Assembly (NCBI RefSeq): GCF_051014685.1
Contig: NW_027478401.1
Span: 1,860,001-1,924,000, forward strand
Source: Ptiloglossa arizonensis
Lineage: Eukaryota > Arthropoda > Insecta > Hymenoptera > Colletidae
Length of the DNA stretch: 64,000 bases
Direction of reading: 5' to 3'
The position numbers were made by a program, and so were the translations under genes. Shown here in pieces: positions 12,052 to 24,486 of the stretch. The notes under the pieces were generated by a model that was not told the origin of the DNA, did no database searches, and was given only the letters and a program-made list of their open reading frames with translations. Positions within the stretch are counted from its first letter, which is position 1. Each line of letters opens with the position of its first letter.

Positions 12052-13864
12052 TTACTCCGTTTCTTCCTTCGTTTCTCCGTTTCCCTCTTCGTTTCTCCGT
12101 TTCTTTCTTCGTTTCTCCGTTTCTTTCTCCGTTTCTCCGTTTGTTTCTTCGTTTCTACGTTTCTTTCTTCGTTTCTCCGTTTGTTTCTCCGTTTCTCGGT
12201 TTATTCCTTCGTTCCTCCATTTATTTCTTCGTTTCTCCGTTTCTTTGTGCGTTTCTACGTTCCTTTCTTCGTTTCTACGATTCTGTCTTCGTTTCTCCGT
12301 TTCTTTCTTCGTTTCTTCGTTTCTTCCTTCGTTACTCCGTTTCTTCCTTCGTTTCTCCGTTTCCCTCTTCGTTTCTCCGTTTCTTTCTTCGTTTCTCCGT
12401 TTGTTTCTTCGTTTCTCCATTTATTTCTCCGTTTCTCCGTTTCTTTCTTCGTTTCTCCGTTTCTTTGTTCGTTTCTCCGTTTGTTTCTTCGTTTCTCCAT
12501 TTATTTCTCCGTTTCTCCGTTTCTTTCTTCGTTTCTCCGTTTCTTTGTTCGTTTCTCCGTTTGTTTCTCCGTTTCTCGGTTTATTCCTTCGTTTCTCCAT
12601 TTATTTCTTCGTTTCTCCATTTATTTCTCCGTTTATCCGTCCCTTTCTTCGTTTCACCGTTTCTTTCTTCGTTTCTCCGTTTCTTTCTTCGTTTCTTCGT
12701 TTCTATCTTCGTTACTCTGTTTCTTTCTTCATTTCTCCGTTTCTTTCTTCGTTTCTCCGTTTCTGTCTTCGTTTCTCCGTTTCTTTCTTCTATTCTCCGT
12801 TTCTTTGTTCGTTTCTCCGTTTGTTTCTCCGTTTCTCGGTTTATTCCTTCGTTTCTCCATTTATTTCTTCGTTTCTCCATTTATTTCTCCGTTTATCCGT
12901 CCCTTTCTTCGTTTCACCGTTTCTTTCTTCGTTTCTCCGTTTCTTTCTTCGTTTCTTCGTTTCTATCTTCGTTACTCTGTTTCTTTCTTCGTTTCTCCGT
13001 TTCTTTCTTCGTTTCTCCGTTTCTTTCTTCGTTTCTCCGTTTCTTTCTTCGTTTCTCCTTTCTTTCATCGTTTCCTCGTTTCTCCGTTTCTTTCTTCGTT
13101 TCTCCGTTTATATCTTCGTTTCTCCATTTATTTCTCCGTTTCTTTCTTCGTTTCTCAGTTTCTTTCTTCGTTTCTGCGTTTCTTTCTTCGTTTCTCCGTT
13201 TCTTTCTTCGTTTCCCCGTTTCTTTCTTCATTTCTCCGTTACTTCCTTCGTTTCTCCGTTTCTTTGTTCGATCTCCGTTTCTTTCTTCGTTTCTCCGTTT
13301 CTTTGTTGGTCTATCCGTTTCTTTCTTTGTTTCTCCGTTTGTTTCTCCGTTTCTCCGTTTGTTTCTCCGTTTCTCCGTTTATATCTTCGTTTCTCCATTT
13401 ATTTCTCCGTTTCTTCCTTCGTTCCTCCGTTTTTTTCTTCGTTTCTGCGTTTCTTTCTTCGTTTCTCCGTTTCTTTCTTCGTTTCTCCGCTTCTTTCTTC
13501 GTTTCTCCGTTTCATACTTCGTTTCTCCGTTTCTTTCTTCGTTTCTGCGTTTCTTTCTTCGTTTTTCCGTTTCTTTCTTCGTTTCTCCGTTTCTTTGTTC
13601 GTTTCTGCGTTTCTTTCTTCGTTTCTCCGTTTCTTTCTTCGTTTCTCCGTTTATTTCTTCGTTTCTCCGTTTCATTCTTCGTTTCTCCGTTTCTTTCTCC
13701 GTTCCTCTGTTTCTTTGTTTGTTTCTCCGTTTCATTGTTTGCTTCTCCGTTTTTTCTTCGTATCTCCGTTTCTTTCTTCGTTTCTCCGTTTCTTTGTGCG
13801 TTTCTACGTTCCTTTCTTCGTTTCTCCGATTCTGTCTTCGTTTCTCCGTTTCTTTCTTCGTTTC
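12052..13864. repeat. Higher-order block A, copy 3, partial (about 1.8 kb)
   Basis: It follows copy 2 in register at an offset of 2751 bp as far as about 13864. There the series changes from the block A order (TTATATC unit) to a TTTCTGCG unit and enters block B. The switch point is approximate. Confidence 0.8.
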
Positions 13865-16800
13865 TGCGTTTCTTTCTTCGTTTCTCCGTTTCTTTCTTCG
13901 TTTCTCCGTTTCTTTCTTCGTTTCTCCGTTTCTTTGTTCGTTTCTCCGCTTCTTTCTTCGTTTCTCCGTTTCATACTTCGTTTCTCCGTTTCTTTCTTCG
14001 TTTCTGCGTCGCTTTCTTCGTTTCTCCGTTTCTTTCTTCGTTTCTCCGTTTCTTTCTCCGTTTCTCCTTTCTTTCATCGTTTCTTCGTTTCTCCGTTTCT
14101 TTCTTCGTTTCTCCGTTTATATCTTCGTTTCTCCATTTATTTCTCCGTTTCTTTCTTCGTTTCTCCGTTTCTTTCTTCGTTTCTGCGTTGCTTTCTTCGT
14201 TTCTCCGTTTCTTTCTTCGTTTCTCCGTTTCTTTGTTCATTTCTGCGTTTCTTTCTTCGTTTCTCCGTTTCTTTCTTCGATTCTCCGTTTATTTCTTCGT
14301 TTCTCCGTTACATTCTTCGTTTCTCCGTTTCTTTCTCCGCTTCTCCGTTTCTTTGTTCGTTTCTCCGTTTCGTTGTTTGCTTCTCCGTTTCTTTCTTCGT
14401 ATCTCCGTTTCTTTCTTCGTTTCTCCGCTTCTTTCTCCGTTTCTCCGTTTCTTTCTTCGTTTCTCCGTTTCTTTCTTCGTTTCTCCGTTTCTTTCTTCGT
14501 TTCTCCGTTTCATTGATCGTGTCTCCGTTTCTTTCCCCGTTTCTCGGTTTATTTCTTCGCTTCTCCATTCATTTCTCCGTTTCTCCGTTTCTTTCTTCGT
14601 TACTACGTTTCTTCCTTCGTTTCTCCGTTTCTCTCCTCGTTTCTCCGTTTCTTTCTCCGTTTCTCCGTTTCTTTCTTCGTTTCTCCGTTTCTTTCTTCGT
14701 TTCCCCGTTTCATTGATCGTTTCTCCGTTTCTCGGTTTATTTCTTCGTGTCTCCATTTGTTTCTCCGATTCTCCGTTTCTTTCTTCGTTTCTTCGTTTCT
14801 TTCTTCGTTACTCCGTTTCTTCCTTCGTTTCTCCGTTTCTCTCTTTGTTTCTCCGTTTCTTTCTTCGTTTCTCCGTTTATTTCTTCGTTTCTCCATTTAT
14901 TTCTCCGTTTCTCCGTTTCGTTCTTCGTTTCTCCGTTTCTTTCTTCGTTTCTCCGTTTCTTTGTTCGTTTCTCCGTTTCTTTCTTCGTTTCTCCGTTTCA
15001 TTCTTCGTTTCTCCGTTTCTTTCTCCGTTTCTCCGTTTCTTTGTTGGTTTATCCGTTTCTTTCTTTGTTTCTCCGATTGTTTCTTCATTTCTCCGTATAT
15101 TTCTTCGTTTCTCCGTTTCATTCTTCGTTTCTCCGCTTCATTCTTCGTTTCTGCGTTTCTTTGCTCGTTTCTCCGTTTCTTTCTTCGTTTCTCCGTTCCT
15201 TTCTCCGTTTCTCCGTTTCTATGTTCGTTTCTCCGTTTCATTGTTCGTTTCTCCGTTTCTTTCTTCGTATCTCCGTTTCTTTCTTCGTTTCTCCGTTTCT
15301 TTCATCGTTTCTCCGTTTCTTTGTTCGTTTCTCCGTTTCTTTCTTCGTTTCTTTCTTCGTTACTCTGTTTCTTTCTTCGTTTCTCCGTTTCTTTCTTCGT
15401 TTCTCCATTTATTTCTCCGTTTCTCCGTTTCTTTCTTCGTTTCTCTGTTTCTTTCTTCGTTTCTCAGTTTCTTTCTTCGTTTCTCCGTTTCTTTCTTCGT
15501 TTCTGCGTTTGACTGTTCGTTTCTCCGTTTCTTTCTTCGTTTCTCCTTTCTTTCTTCGTTTCTCCGTTTCTTTGTTCGTTTCTCCGTTTGTTTCTCCGTT
15601 TCTCGGTTTATTCCTTCGTTTCTCCATTTATTTCTTCGTTTCTCCATTTATTTCTCCGTTTACCCGTCCCTTTCTTCGTTTCACCGTTTCCTTCTTCGTT
15701 TCTTTCTTCGTTTCTTCGTTTCTATCTTCGTTACTCTGTTTCTTTCTTCGTTTCTCCGTTTCTTTCTTCGTTTCTCCGTTTCTTTCTTCGTTTCTCCGTT
15801 TCTTTCTTCGTTTCTCCGTTTCTTTCTTCGTTTCTCCTTTCTTTCATCGTTTCCTCGTGTCTCCGTTTCTTTCTTCGTTTCTCCGTTTATATCTTCGTTT
15901 CTCCATTTATTTCTCCGTTTCTTTCTTCGTTTCTCAGTTTCTTTCTTCGTTTCTGCGTTTCTTTCTTCGTTTCTCCGTTTCTTTCTACGTTTCCCCGTTT
16001 CTTTCTTCATTTCTCCGTTTCTTCCTTCGTTTCTCCGTTTCTTTGTTCGATCTCTGTTTCTTTCTGCGTTTCTCCGTTTCTTTGTTGGTCTATCCGTTTC
16101 TTTCTTTGTTTCTCCGTTTCATTCTTCGTTTCTCCGTTTCTTTCTCCGTTTCTCCGTTTCTTTGTTGGTTTATCCGTTTCTTTCTTTGTTTCTCCGATTG
16201 TTTCTTCATTTCTCCGTATATTTCTTCGTTTCTCCGTTTCATTCTTCGTTTCTCCGTTTCATTCTTCGTTTCTGCGTTTTTTTGCACGTTTCTCCGTTTC
16301 TTTCTTCGTTTCTCCGTTCCTTTCTCCGTTTCTCCGTTTCTATGTTCGTTTCTCCGTTTCATTGTTCGTTTCTCCGTTTCTTTCTTCGTATCTCCGTTTC
16401 TTTCTTCCTTTCTCCGTTTCTTTCATCGTTTCTCCGTTTCTTTGTTCGTTTCTCCGTTTCTTTCTTCGTTTCTTTCTTCGTTACTCTGTTTCTTTCTTCG
16501 TTTCTCCGTTTCTTTCTTCGTTTCTCCATTTATTTCTCCGTTTCTCCGTTTCTTTCTTCGCTTCTCTGTTTCTTTCTTCGTTTCTCCGTTTCTTTCTCCG
16601 TTTCTCCGATTCTTTCTTCGTTTCTCCGTTTCTTTCTTCGTTTCTCCGTTTCTTTGTTCGTTTCTCCGTTTCTTTGTTCGTTTCTCCGTTTCATTGATCG
16701 TTTCTCCGTTTCTTTCCCCGTTTCTCGGTTTATTTCTTCGTTTCTCCATTTATTTCTCCGATTCTCCGTTTCTTTCTTCGTTTCTTCGTTTCTTCCTTCG

Positions 16801-18007
16801 TTACTCCGTTTCTTCCTTCGTTTCTCCGTTTCCCTCTTCGTTTCTCCGTTTCTTTCTTCGTTTCTCCGTTTGTTCCTTCGATTCTCCATTTATTTCTCCG
16901 TTTCTCCGCTTCTTTCTTCGTTTCTCCGTTTCTTTGTTCGTTTCTGCGTTTGTTTCTCCGTTTCTCGGTTTATTCCTTCGTTTCTCCATTTATTTCTTCG
17001 TTTCTCCATTTATTTCTCCGTTTATCCGTCCCTTTCTTCGTTTCACCGTTTCTTCCTTCGTTTCTCCGTTTCTTTATTCGTTTCTTCGTTTCTATCTTCG
17101 TTACTCTGTTTCTTTCTTCGTTTCTCCGTTTCTTTCTTGGTTTCTCCGTTTCTTTCTTCGTTTCTCCGTTTCTTTCTTCGTTTCTCCTTTCTTTCATCGT
17201 TTCTTCGTTTCTCCGTTTCTTTCTTCGTTTCTCCGTTTCATACTTCGTTTCTCCGTTTCTTTCTTCGTTTCTGCGTTTCTTTCTTCGTTTCTCCGTTTCT
17301 TTCTTCGTTTCTCCGTTTCTTTCTCCGTTTCTCCTTTCTTTCATCGTTTCTTCGTTTCTCCGTTTCTTTCTTCGTTTCTCCGTTTATATCTTCGTTTCTC
17401 CATTTATTTCTCCGTTTCGTTCTTCGTTTCTCAGTTTCTTTCTTCGTTTGTGCGTTTCTTTCTTCGTTTCTCCGTTCCTTTCTTCGTTTCCCCGTTTCTT
17501 TCTTCATTTCTCCGTTTCTTCCTTCGTTTCTCCGTTTCTTTGTTCGTCCTCCGTTTCTTTCTTCGTTTCTCCGTTTCTTCGTTGGTCTGTCCGTTTCTTT
17601 CTTTGTTTCTCCGTTTCTCCGTTTATATCTTCGTTTCTCCATTTATTTCACCGTTTCTTTCTTCGTTTCTCCGTTTCTTTCTTCGTTTCTGCGTTTCTTT
17701 CTGCGTTTCTCCGTTTCTTTCTTCGTTTCTCCGTTTCTTTCTTCGTTTCCCCGTTTCTTCCTTCGTTTCTCCGTTTCTTTGTCCGTTTCTCCGTTTCTTT
17801 CTTCGTTACTCCGTTTCTTTCTTCGTTTCTTCGTTTCTTACTTCGTTACTCTGTTTCTTTCTTCGTTTCTCCGTTTCTTCCTTCGTTTCTCCGTTTCTTT
17901 GTTCGTTTCTCCGTTTCTTTGTTCGTTTCTCCGTTACTTTCTCCGATTCTCCGTTTCTTTCTTCGTTTCTTCGTTTCTTTCTTCGTTTCTCCGTTTCTTT
18001 GTTCGTT
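13394..18007. repeat. Higher-order block B, copy 1 (about 4.6 kb)
   Basis: Unit order matches 19993-24486 at an offset of 6599 bp up to about 16110, then at 6479 bp. The change reflects 120 bp present here and missing from the right copy. The GTTCCTCCGTTTTTTTC landmark starts at 13421 here and at 20020 in the other copy. It overlaps the end of block A copy 3, so part of block A was carried along. The right edge is where the series diverge after a TTTGTTCG unit. Confidence 0.8.
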
Positions 18008-18189
18008 TCTCCGTTTGTTTCTCCGTTTCTCGGTTTATTCCTTCGCTTCTCCGTTTCTTTGTTCGTTTCTCCGTTTGTTTCTCCGTTTCTCGGTTTATTC
18101 CTTCGTTACTCTGTTTCTTTCTTCGTTTCTCCGTTTCTTTCTTCGTTTCTTCGTTTCTTTCTTCGTTACACTGTTTCTTTCTTCGTTTC
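16765..18189. repeat. Higher-order block C, copy 1 (1425 bp)
   Basis: It is immediately followed by a second copy of the same ordered units 1425 bp to the right. Landmarks are TTTGTTCGTCCTCCG near 17542 (again near 18967) and TTCGTTGGTCTGTCC near 17578 (again near 19003). It is nested inside block B copy 1. Confidence 0.8.
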
Positions 18190-19489
18190 TCCGTTTCTTT
18201 CTTCGTTTCTTCGTTTCTTCCTTCGTTACTCCGTTTCTTCCTTCGTTTCTCCGTTTCCCTCTTCGTTTCTCCGTTTCTTTCTTCGTTTCTCCGTTTGTTC
18301 CTTCGATTCTCCATTTATTTCTCCGTTTCTCCGCTTCTTTCTTCGTTTCTCCGTTTCTTTGTTCGTTTCTGCGTTTGTTTCTCCGTTTCTCGGTTTATTC
18401 CTTCGTTTCTCCATTTATTTCTTCGTTTCTCCATTTATTTCTCCGTTTATCCGTCCCTTTCTTCGTTTCACCGTTTCTTTCTTCGTTTCTCCGTTTCTTT
18501 CTTCGTTTCTTCGTTTCTATCTTCGTTACTCTGTTTCTTTCTTCGTTTCTCCGTTTCTTTCTTGGTTTCTCCGTTTCTTTCTTCGTTTCTCCGTTTCTTT
18601 CTTCGTTTCTCCTTTCTTTCATCGTTTCTTCGTTTCTCCGTTTCTTTCTTCGTTTCTCCGTTTCATACTTCGTTTCTCCGTTTCTTTCTTCGTTTCTGCG
18701 TTTCTTTCTTCGTTTCTCCGTTTCTTTCTTCGTTTCTCCGTTTCTTTCTCCGTTTCTCCTTTCTTTCATCGTTTCTTCGTTTCTCCGTTTCTTTCTTCGT
18801 TTCTCCGTTTATATCTTCGTTTCTCCATTTATTTCTCCGTTTCGTTCTTCGTTTCTCAGTTTCTTTCTTCGTTTGTGCGTTTCTTTCTTCGTTTCTCCGT
18901 TCCTTTCTTCGTTTCCCCGTTTCTTTCTTCATTTCTCCGTTTCTTCCTTCGTTTCTCCGTTTCTTTGTTCGTCCTCCGTTTCTTTCTTCGTTTCTCCGTT
19001 TCTTCGTTGGTCTGTCCGTTTCTTTCTTTGTTTCTCCGTTTCTCCGTTTATATCTTCGTTTCTCCATTTATTTCACCGTTTCTTTCTTCGTTTCTCCGTT
19101 TCTTTCTTCGTTTCTGCGTTTCTTTCTGCGTTTCTCCGTTTCTTTCTTCGTTTCTCCGTTTCTTTCTTCGTTTCCCCGTTTCTTCCTTCGTTTCTCCGTT
19201 TCTTTGTCCGTTTCTCCGTTTCTTTCTTCGTTACTCCGTTTCTTTCTTCGTTTCTTCGTTTCTTACTTCGTTACTCTGTTTCTTTCTTCGTTTCTCCGTT
19301 TCTTCCTTCGTTTCTCCGTTTCTTTGTTCGTTTCTCCGTTTCTTTGTTCGTTTCTCCGTTACTTTCTCCGATTCTCCGTTTCTTTCTTCGTTTCTTCGTT
19401 TCTTTCTTCGTTTCTCCGTTTCTTTGTTCGTTTCTCCGTTTGTTTCTCCGTTTCTCGGTTTATTCCTTCGCTTCTCCGTTTCTTTGTTC
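18190..19489. repeat. Higher-order block C, copy 2 (about 1.3 kb)
   Basis: This is the tandem copy of 16765-18189. It stays in register until about 19489, where this copy has TTTGTTCGGGTCTCCG instead of TTTGTTCGTTTCTCCG and then follows a different series. One small difference inside is that copy 1 has CTTTATTCG near 17072 where copy 2 has CTTTCTTCG. Confidence 0.8.
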
Positions 19490-19992
19490 GGGTCTCCGTT
19501 TGTTTCTCAGTTTCTCGGTTTATTCCTTCGTTTCTCCATTTATTTCTCCGATTCTCAGTTTCTTTCTTCGTTTCTCAGTTTCTTTCTTCGTTGCTCAGTT
19601 TCTTTCTTCGTTTCTCCTTTCTTTCATCGTTTCTTCGTTTCTCCGTCTCTTTCTTCGTTTCTCCGTTTATATCTTCGTTTCTCCATTTATTTCTCCGATT
19701 CTTTCTTCGTTTCTCCGTTTCTTTCTTCGTTTCTCCTTTCTTTCATCGTTTCTTCGTTTCTCCGTTTCTTTCTTCGTTTCTCCGTTTATATCTTCGTTTC
19801 TCCATTTATTTCTCCGATTCTTTCTTCGTTTCTCCGTTTCTTTGTTCGTTTCTCCGTTTCTTTCTTCATTTCTCCGTTTCTTTGTTGGTTTATCCTTTTC
19901 TTTCTTTGTTTCTCCGTTTGTTTCTTCATTTCTCCGTGTATTTCTTCGTTTCTCCGTTTTTTTCTTCGTTTCTTCGTTTCTTTCTTCGTTTC

Positions 19993-22900
19993 TCCATTTA
20001 TTTCTCCGTTTCTTCCTTCGTTCCTCCGTTTTTTTCTTCGTTTCTGCGTTTCTTTCTTCGTTTCTCCGTTTCTTTCTTCGTTTCTCCGCTTCTTTCTTCG
20101 TTTCTCCGTTTCATACTTCGTTTCTCCGTTTCTTTCTTCGTTTCTGCGTTTCTTTCTTCGTTTCTCCGTTTCTTTCTTCGTTTCTCCGTTTCTTTGTTCG
20201 TTTCTGCGTTTCTTTCTTCGTTTCTCCGTTTCTTTCTTCGTTTCTCCGTTTATTTCTTCGTTTCTCCGTTTCATTCTTCGTTTCTCCGTTTCTTTCTCCG
20301 TTCCTCTGTTTCTTTGTTTGTTTCTCCGTTTCATTGTTTGCTTCTCCGTTTTTTCTTCGTATCTCCGTTTCTTTCTTCGTTTCTCCGTTTCTTTGTGCGT
20401 TTCTACGTTCCTTTCTTCGTTTCTCCGATTCTGTCTTCGTTTCTCCGTTTCTTTCTTCGTTTCTGCGTTTCTTTCTTCGTTTCTCCGTTTCTTTCTTCGT
20501 TTCTCCGTTTCTTTCTTCGTTTCTCCGTTTCTTTGTTCGTTTCTCCGCTTCTTTCTTCGTTTCTCCGTTTCATACTTCGTTTCTCCGTTTCTTTCTTCGT
20601 TTCTGCGTTTCTTTCTTCGTTTCTCCGTTTCTTTCTTCGTTTCTCCGTTTCTTTCTCCGTTTCTCCTTTCTTTCATCGTTTCTTCGTTTCTCCGTTTCTT
20701 TCTTCGTTTCTCCGTTTATATCTTCGTTTCTCCATTTATTTCTCCGTTTCTTTCTTCGTTTCTCCGTTTCTTTCTTCGTTTCTGCGTTGCTTTCTTCGTT
20801 TCTCCGTTTCTTTCTTCGTTTCTCCGTTTCTTTGTTCATTTCTGCGTTTCTTTCTTCGTTTCTCCGTTTCTTTCTTCGATTCTCCGTTTATTTCTTCGTT
20901 TCTCCGTTACATTCTTCGTTTCTCCGTTTCTTTCTCCGCTTCTCCGTTTCTTTGTTCGTTTCTCCGTTTCGTTGTTTGCTTCTCCGTTTCTTTCTTCGTA
21001 TCTCCGTTTCTTTCTTCGTTTCTCCGCTTCTTTCTCCGTTTCTCCGTTTCTTTCTTCGTTTCTCCGTTTCTTTCTTCGTTTCTCCGTTTCTTTCTTCGTT
21101 TCTCCGTTTCATTGATCGTGTCTCCGTTTCTTTCCCCGTTTCTCGGTTTATTTCTTCGCTTCTCCATTCATTTCTCCGTTTCTCCGTTTCTTTCTTCGTT
21201 ACTACGTTTCTTCCTTCGTTTCTCCGTTTCTCTCCTCGTTTCTCCGTTTCTTTCTCCGTTTCTCCGTTTCTTTCTTCGTTTCTCCGTTTCTTTCTTCGTT
21301 TCCCCGTTTCATTGATCGTTTCTCCGTTTCTCGGTTTATTTCTTCGTGTCTCCATTTGTTTCTCCGATTCTCCGTTTCTTTCTTCGTTTCTTCGTTTCTT
21401 TCTTCGTTACTCCGTTTCTTCCTTCGTTTCTCCGTTTCTCTCTTTGTTTCTCCGTTTCTTTCTTCGTTTCTCCGTTTATTTCTTCGTTTCTCCATTTATT
21501 TCTCCGTTTCTCCGTTTCGTTCTTCGTTTCTCCGTTTCTTTCTTCGTTTCTCCGTTTCTTTGTTCGTTTCTCCGTTTCTTTCTTCGTTTCTCCGTTTCAT
21601 TCTTCGTTTCTCCGTTTCTTTCTCCGTTTCTCCGTTTCTTTGTTGGTTTATCCGTTTCTTTCTTTGTTTCTCCGATTGTTTCTTCATTTCTCCGTATATT
21701 TCTTCGTTTCTCCGTTTCATTCTTCGTTTCTCCGTTTCATTCTTCGTTTCTGCGTTTCTTTGCTCGTTTCTCCGTTTCTTTCTTCGTTTCTCCGTTCCTT
21801 TCTCCGTTTCTCCGTTTCTATGTTCGTTTCTCCGTTTCATTGTTCGTTTCTCCGTTTCTTTCTTCGTATCTCCGTTTCTTTCTTCGTTTCTCCGTTTCTT
21901 TCATCGTTTCTCCGTTTCTTTGTTCGTTTCTCCGTTTCTTTCTTCGTTTCTTTCTTCGTTACTCTGTTTCTTTCTTCGTTTCTCCGTTTCTTTCTTCGTT
22001 TCTCCATTTATTTCTCCGTTTCTCCGTTTCTTTCTTCGTTTCTCTGTTTCTTTCTTCGTTTCTCAGTTTCTTTCTTCGTTTCTCCGTTTCTTTCTTCGTT
22101 TCTGCGTTTGACTGTTCGTTTCTCCGTTTCTTTCTTCGTTTCTCCTTTCTTTCTTCGTTTCTCCGTTTCTTTGTTCGTTTCTCGGTTTGTTTCTCCGTTT
22201 CTCGGTTTATTCCTTCGTTTCTCCATTTATTTCTTCGTTTCTCCATTTATTTCTCCGTTAACCCGTCCCTTTCTTCGTTTCACCGTTTCCTTCTTCGTTT
22301 CTTTCTTCGTTTCTTCGTTTCTATCTTCGTTACTCTGTTTCTTTCTTCGTTTCTCCGTTTCTTTCTTCGTTTCTCCGTTTCTTTCTTCGTTTCTCCGTTT
22401 CTTTCTTCGTTTCTCCGTTTCTTTCTTCGTTTCTCCTTTCTTTCATCGTTTCCTCGTGTCTCCGTTTCTTTCTTCGTTTCTCCGTTTATATCTTCGTTTC
22501 TCCATTTATTTCTCCGTTTCTTTCTTCGTTTCTCAGTTTCTTTCTTCGTTTCTGCGTTTCTTTCTTCGTTTCTCCGTTTCTTTCTACGTTTCCCCGTTTC
22601 TTTCTTCATTTCTCCGTTTCTTCCTTCGTTTCTCCGTTTCTTTGTTCGATCTCCGTTTCTTTCTGCGTTTCTCCGTTTCTTTGTTGGTCTATCCGTTTCT
22701 TTCTTTGTTTCTCCGTTTCATTCTTCGTTTCTCCGTTTCATTCTTCGTTTCTGCGTTTTTTTGCACGTTTCTCCGTTTCTTTCTTCGTTTCTCCGTTCCT
22801 TTCTCCGTTTCTCCGTTTCTATGTTCGTTTCTCCGTTTCATTGTTCGTTTCTCCGTTTCTTTCTTCGTATCTCCGTTTCTTTCTTCCTTTCTCCGTTTCT

Positions 22901-24486
22901 TTCATCGTTTCTCCGTTTCTTTGTTCGTTTCTCCGTTTCTTTCTTCGTTTCTTTCTTCGTTACTCTGTTTCTTTCTTCGTTTCTCCGTTTCTTTCTTCGT
23001 TTCTCCATTTATTTCTCCGTTTCTCCGTTTCTTTCTTCGCTTCTCTGTTTCTTTCTTCGTTTCTCCGTTTCTTTCTCCGTTTCTCCGATTCTTTCTTCGT
23101 TTCTCCGTTTCTTTCTTCGTTTCTCCGTTTCTTTGTTCGTTTCTCCGTTTCTTTGTTCGTTTCTCCGTTTCATTGATCGTTTCTCCGTTTCTTTCCCCGT
23201 TTCTCGGTTTATTTCTTCGTTTCTCCATTTATTTCTCCGATTCTCCGTTTCTTTCTTCGTTTCTTCGTTTCTTCCTTCGTTACTCCGTTTCTTCCTTCGT
23301 TTCTCCGTTTCCCTCTTCGTTTCTCCGTTTCTTTCTTCGTTTCTCCGTTTGTTCCTTCGATTCTCCATTTATTTCTCCGTTTCTCCGCTTCTTTCTTCGT
23401 TTCTCCGTTTCTTTGTTCGTTTCTGCGTTTGTTTCTCCGTTTCTCGGTTTATTCCTTCGTTTCTCCATTTATTTCTTCGTTTCTCCATTTATTTCACCGT
23501 TTATCCGTCCCTTTCTTCGTTTCACCGTTTCTTTCTTCGTTTCTCCGTTTCTTTCTTCGTTTCTTCGTTTCTATCTTCGTTACTCTGTTTCTTTCTTCGT
23601 TTCTCCGTTTCTTTCTTGGTTTCTCCGTTTCTTTCTTCGTTTCTCCGTTTCTTTCTTCGTTTCTCCTTTCTTTCATCGTTTCTTCGTTTCTCCGTTTCTT
23701 TCTTCGTTTCTCCGTTTCATACTTCGTTTCTCCGTTTCTTTCTTCGTTTCTGCGTTTCTTTCTTCGTTTCTCCGTTTCTTTCTTCGTTTCTCCGTTTCTT
23801 TCTCCGTTTCTCCTTTCTTTCATCGTTTCTTCGTTTCTCCGTTTCTTTCTTCGTTTCTCCGTTTATATCTTCGTTTCTCCATTTATTTCTCCGTTTCGTT
23901 CTTCGTTTCTCAGTTTCTTTCTTCGTTTGTGCGTTTCTTTCTTCGTTTCTCCGTTCCTTTCTTCGTTTCCCCGTTTCTTTCTTCATTTCTCCGTTTCTTC
24001 CTTCGTTTCTCCGTTTCTTTGTTCGTCCTCCGTTTCTTTCTTCGTTTCTCCGTTTCTTCGTTGGTCTGTCCGTTTCTTTCTTTGTTTCTCCGTTTCTCCG
24101 TTTATATCTTCGTTTCTCCATTTATTTCACCGTTTCTTTCTTCGTTTCTCCGTTTCTTTCTTCGTTTCTGCGTTTCTTTCTGCGTTTCTCCGTTTCTTTC
24201 TTCGTTTCTCCGTTTCTTTCTTCGTTTCCCCGTTTCTTCCTTCGTTTCTCCGTTTCTTTGTCCGTTTCTCCGTTTCTTTCTTCGTTACTCCGTTTCTTTC
24301 TTCGTTTCTTCGTTTCTTACTTCGTTACTCTGTTTCTTTCTTCGTTTCTCCGTTTCTTCCTTCGTTTCTCCGTTTCTTTGTTCGTTTCTCCGTTTCTTTG
24401 TTCGTTTCTCCGTTACTTTCTCCGATTCTCCGTTTCTTTCTTCGTTTCTTCGTTTCTTTCTTCGTTTCTCCGTTTCTTTGTTCGTT
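19993..24486. repeat. Higher-order block B, copy 2 (about 4.5 kb)
   Basis: It repeats 13394-18007 with the same landmarks. It lacks 120 bp, exactly six 20-bp units, with the junction near 22715-22760 inside a run of TTTCATTCTTCG units. It diverges from copy 1 near 24486, where TTCGTTTCACCG replaces TTCGTTTCTCCG. Confidence 0.8.

Noticed and set aside
19786..20676. Minus-strand open frames encoding K/R/E/N-rich 20-residue repeats (up to 296 codons), resembling a charged coiled-coil protein
   Set aside because: This is the same satellite read on the other strand. Frames start and stop at random variant units and no non-repeat flank exists.
5587..21315. A 5,242-codon open frame on the plus strand, with others of 800 to 4,400 codons, that could look like giant repeat proteins
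   Set aside because: All frames on both strands are open because the plus strand lacks A. The translation is pure satellite periodicity, starts are arbitrary, and copies differ by units in any frame. No promoter or non-repeat domain is seen.
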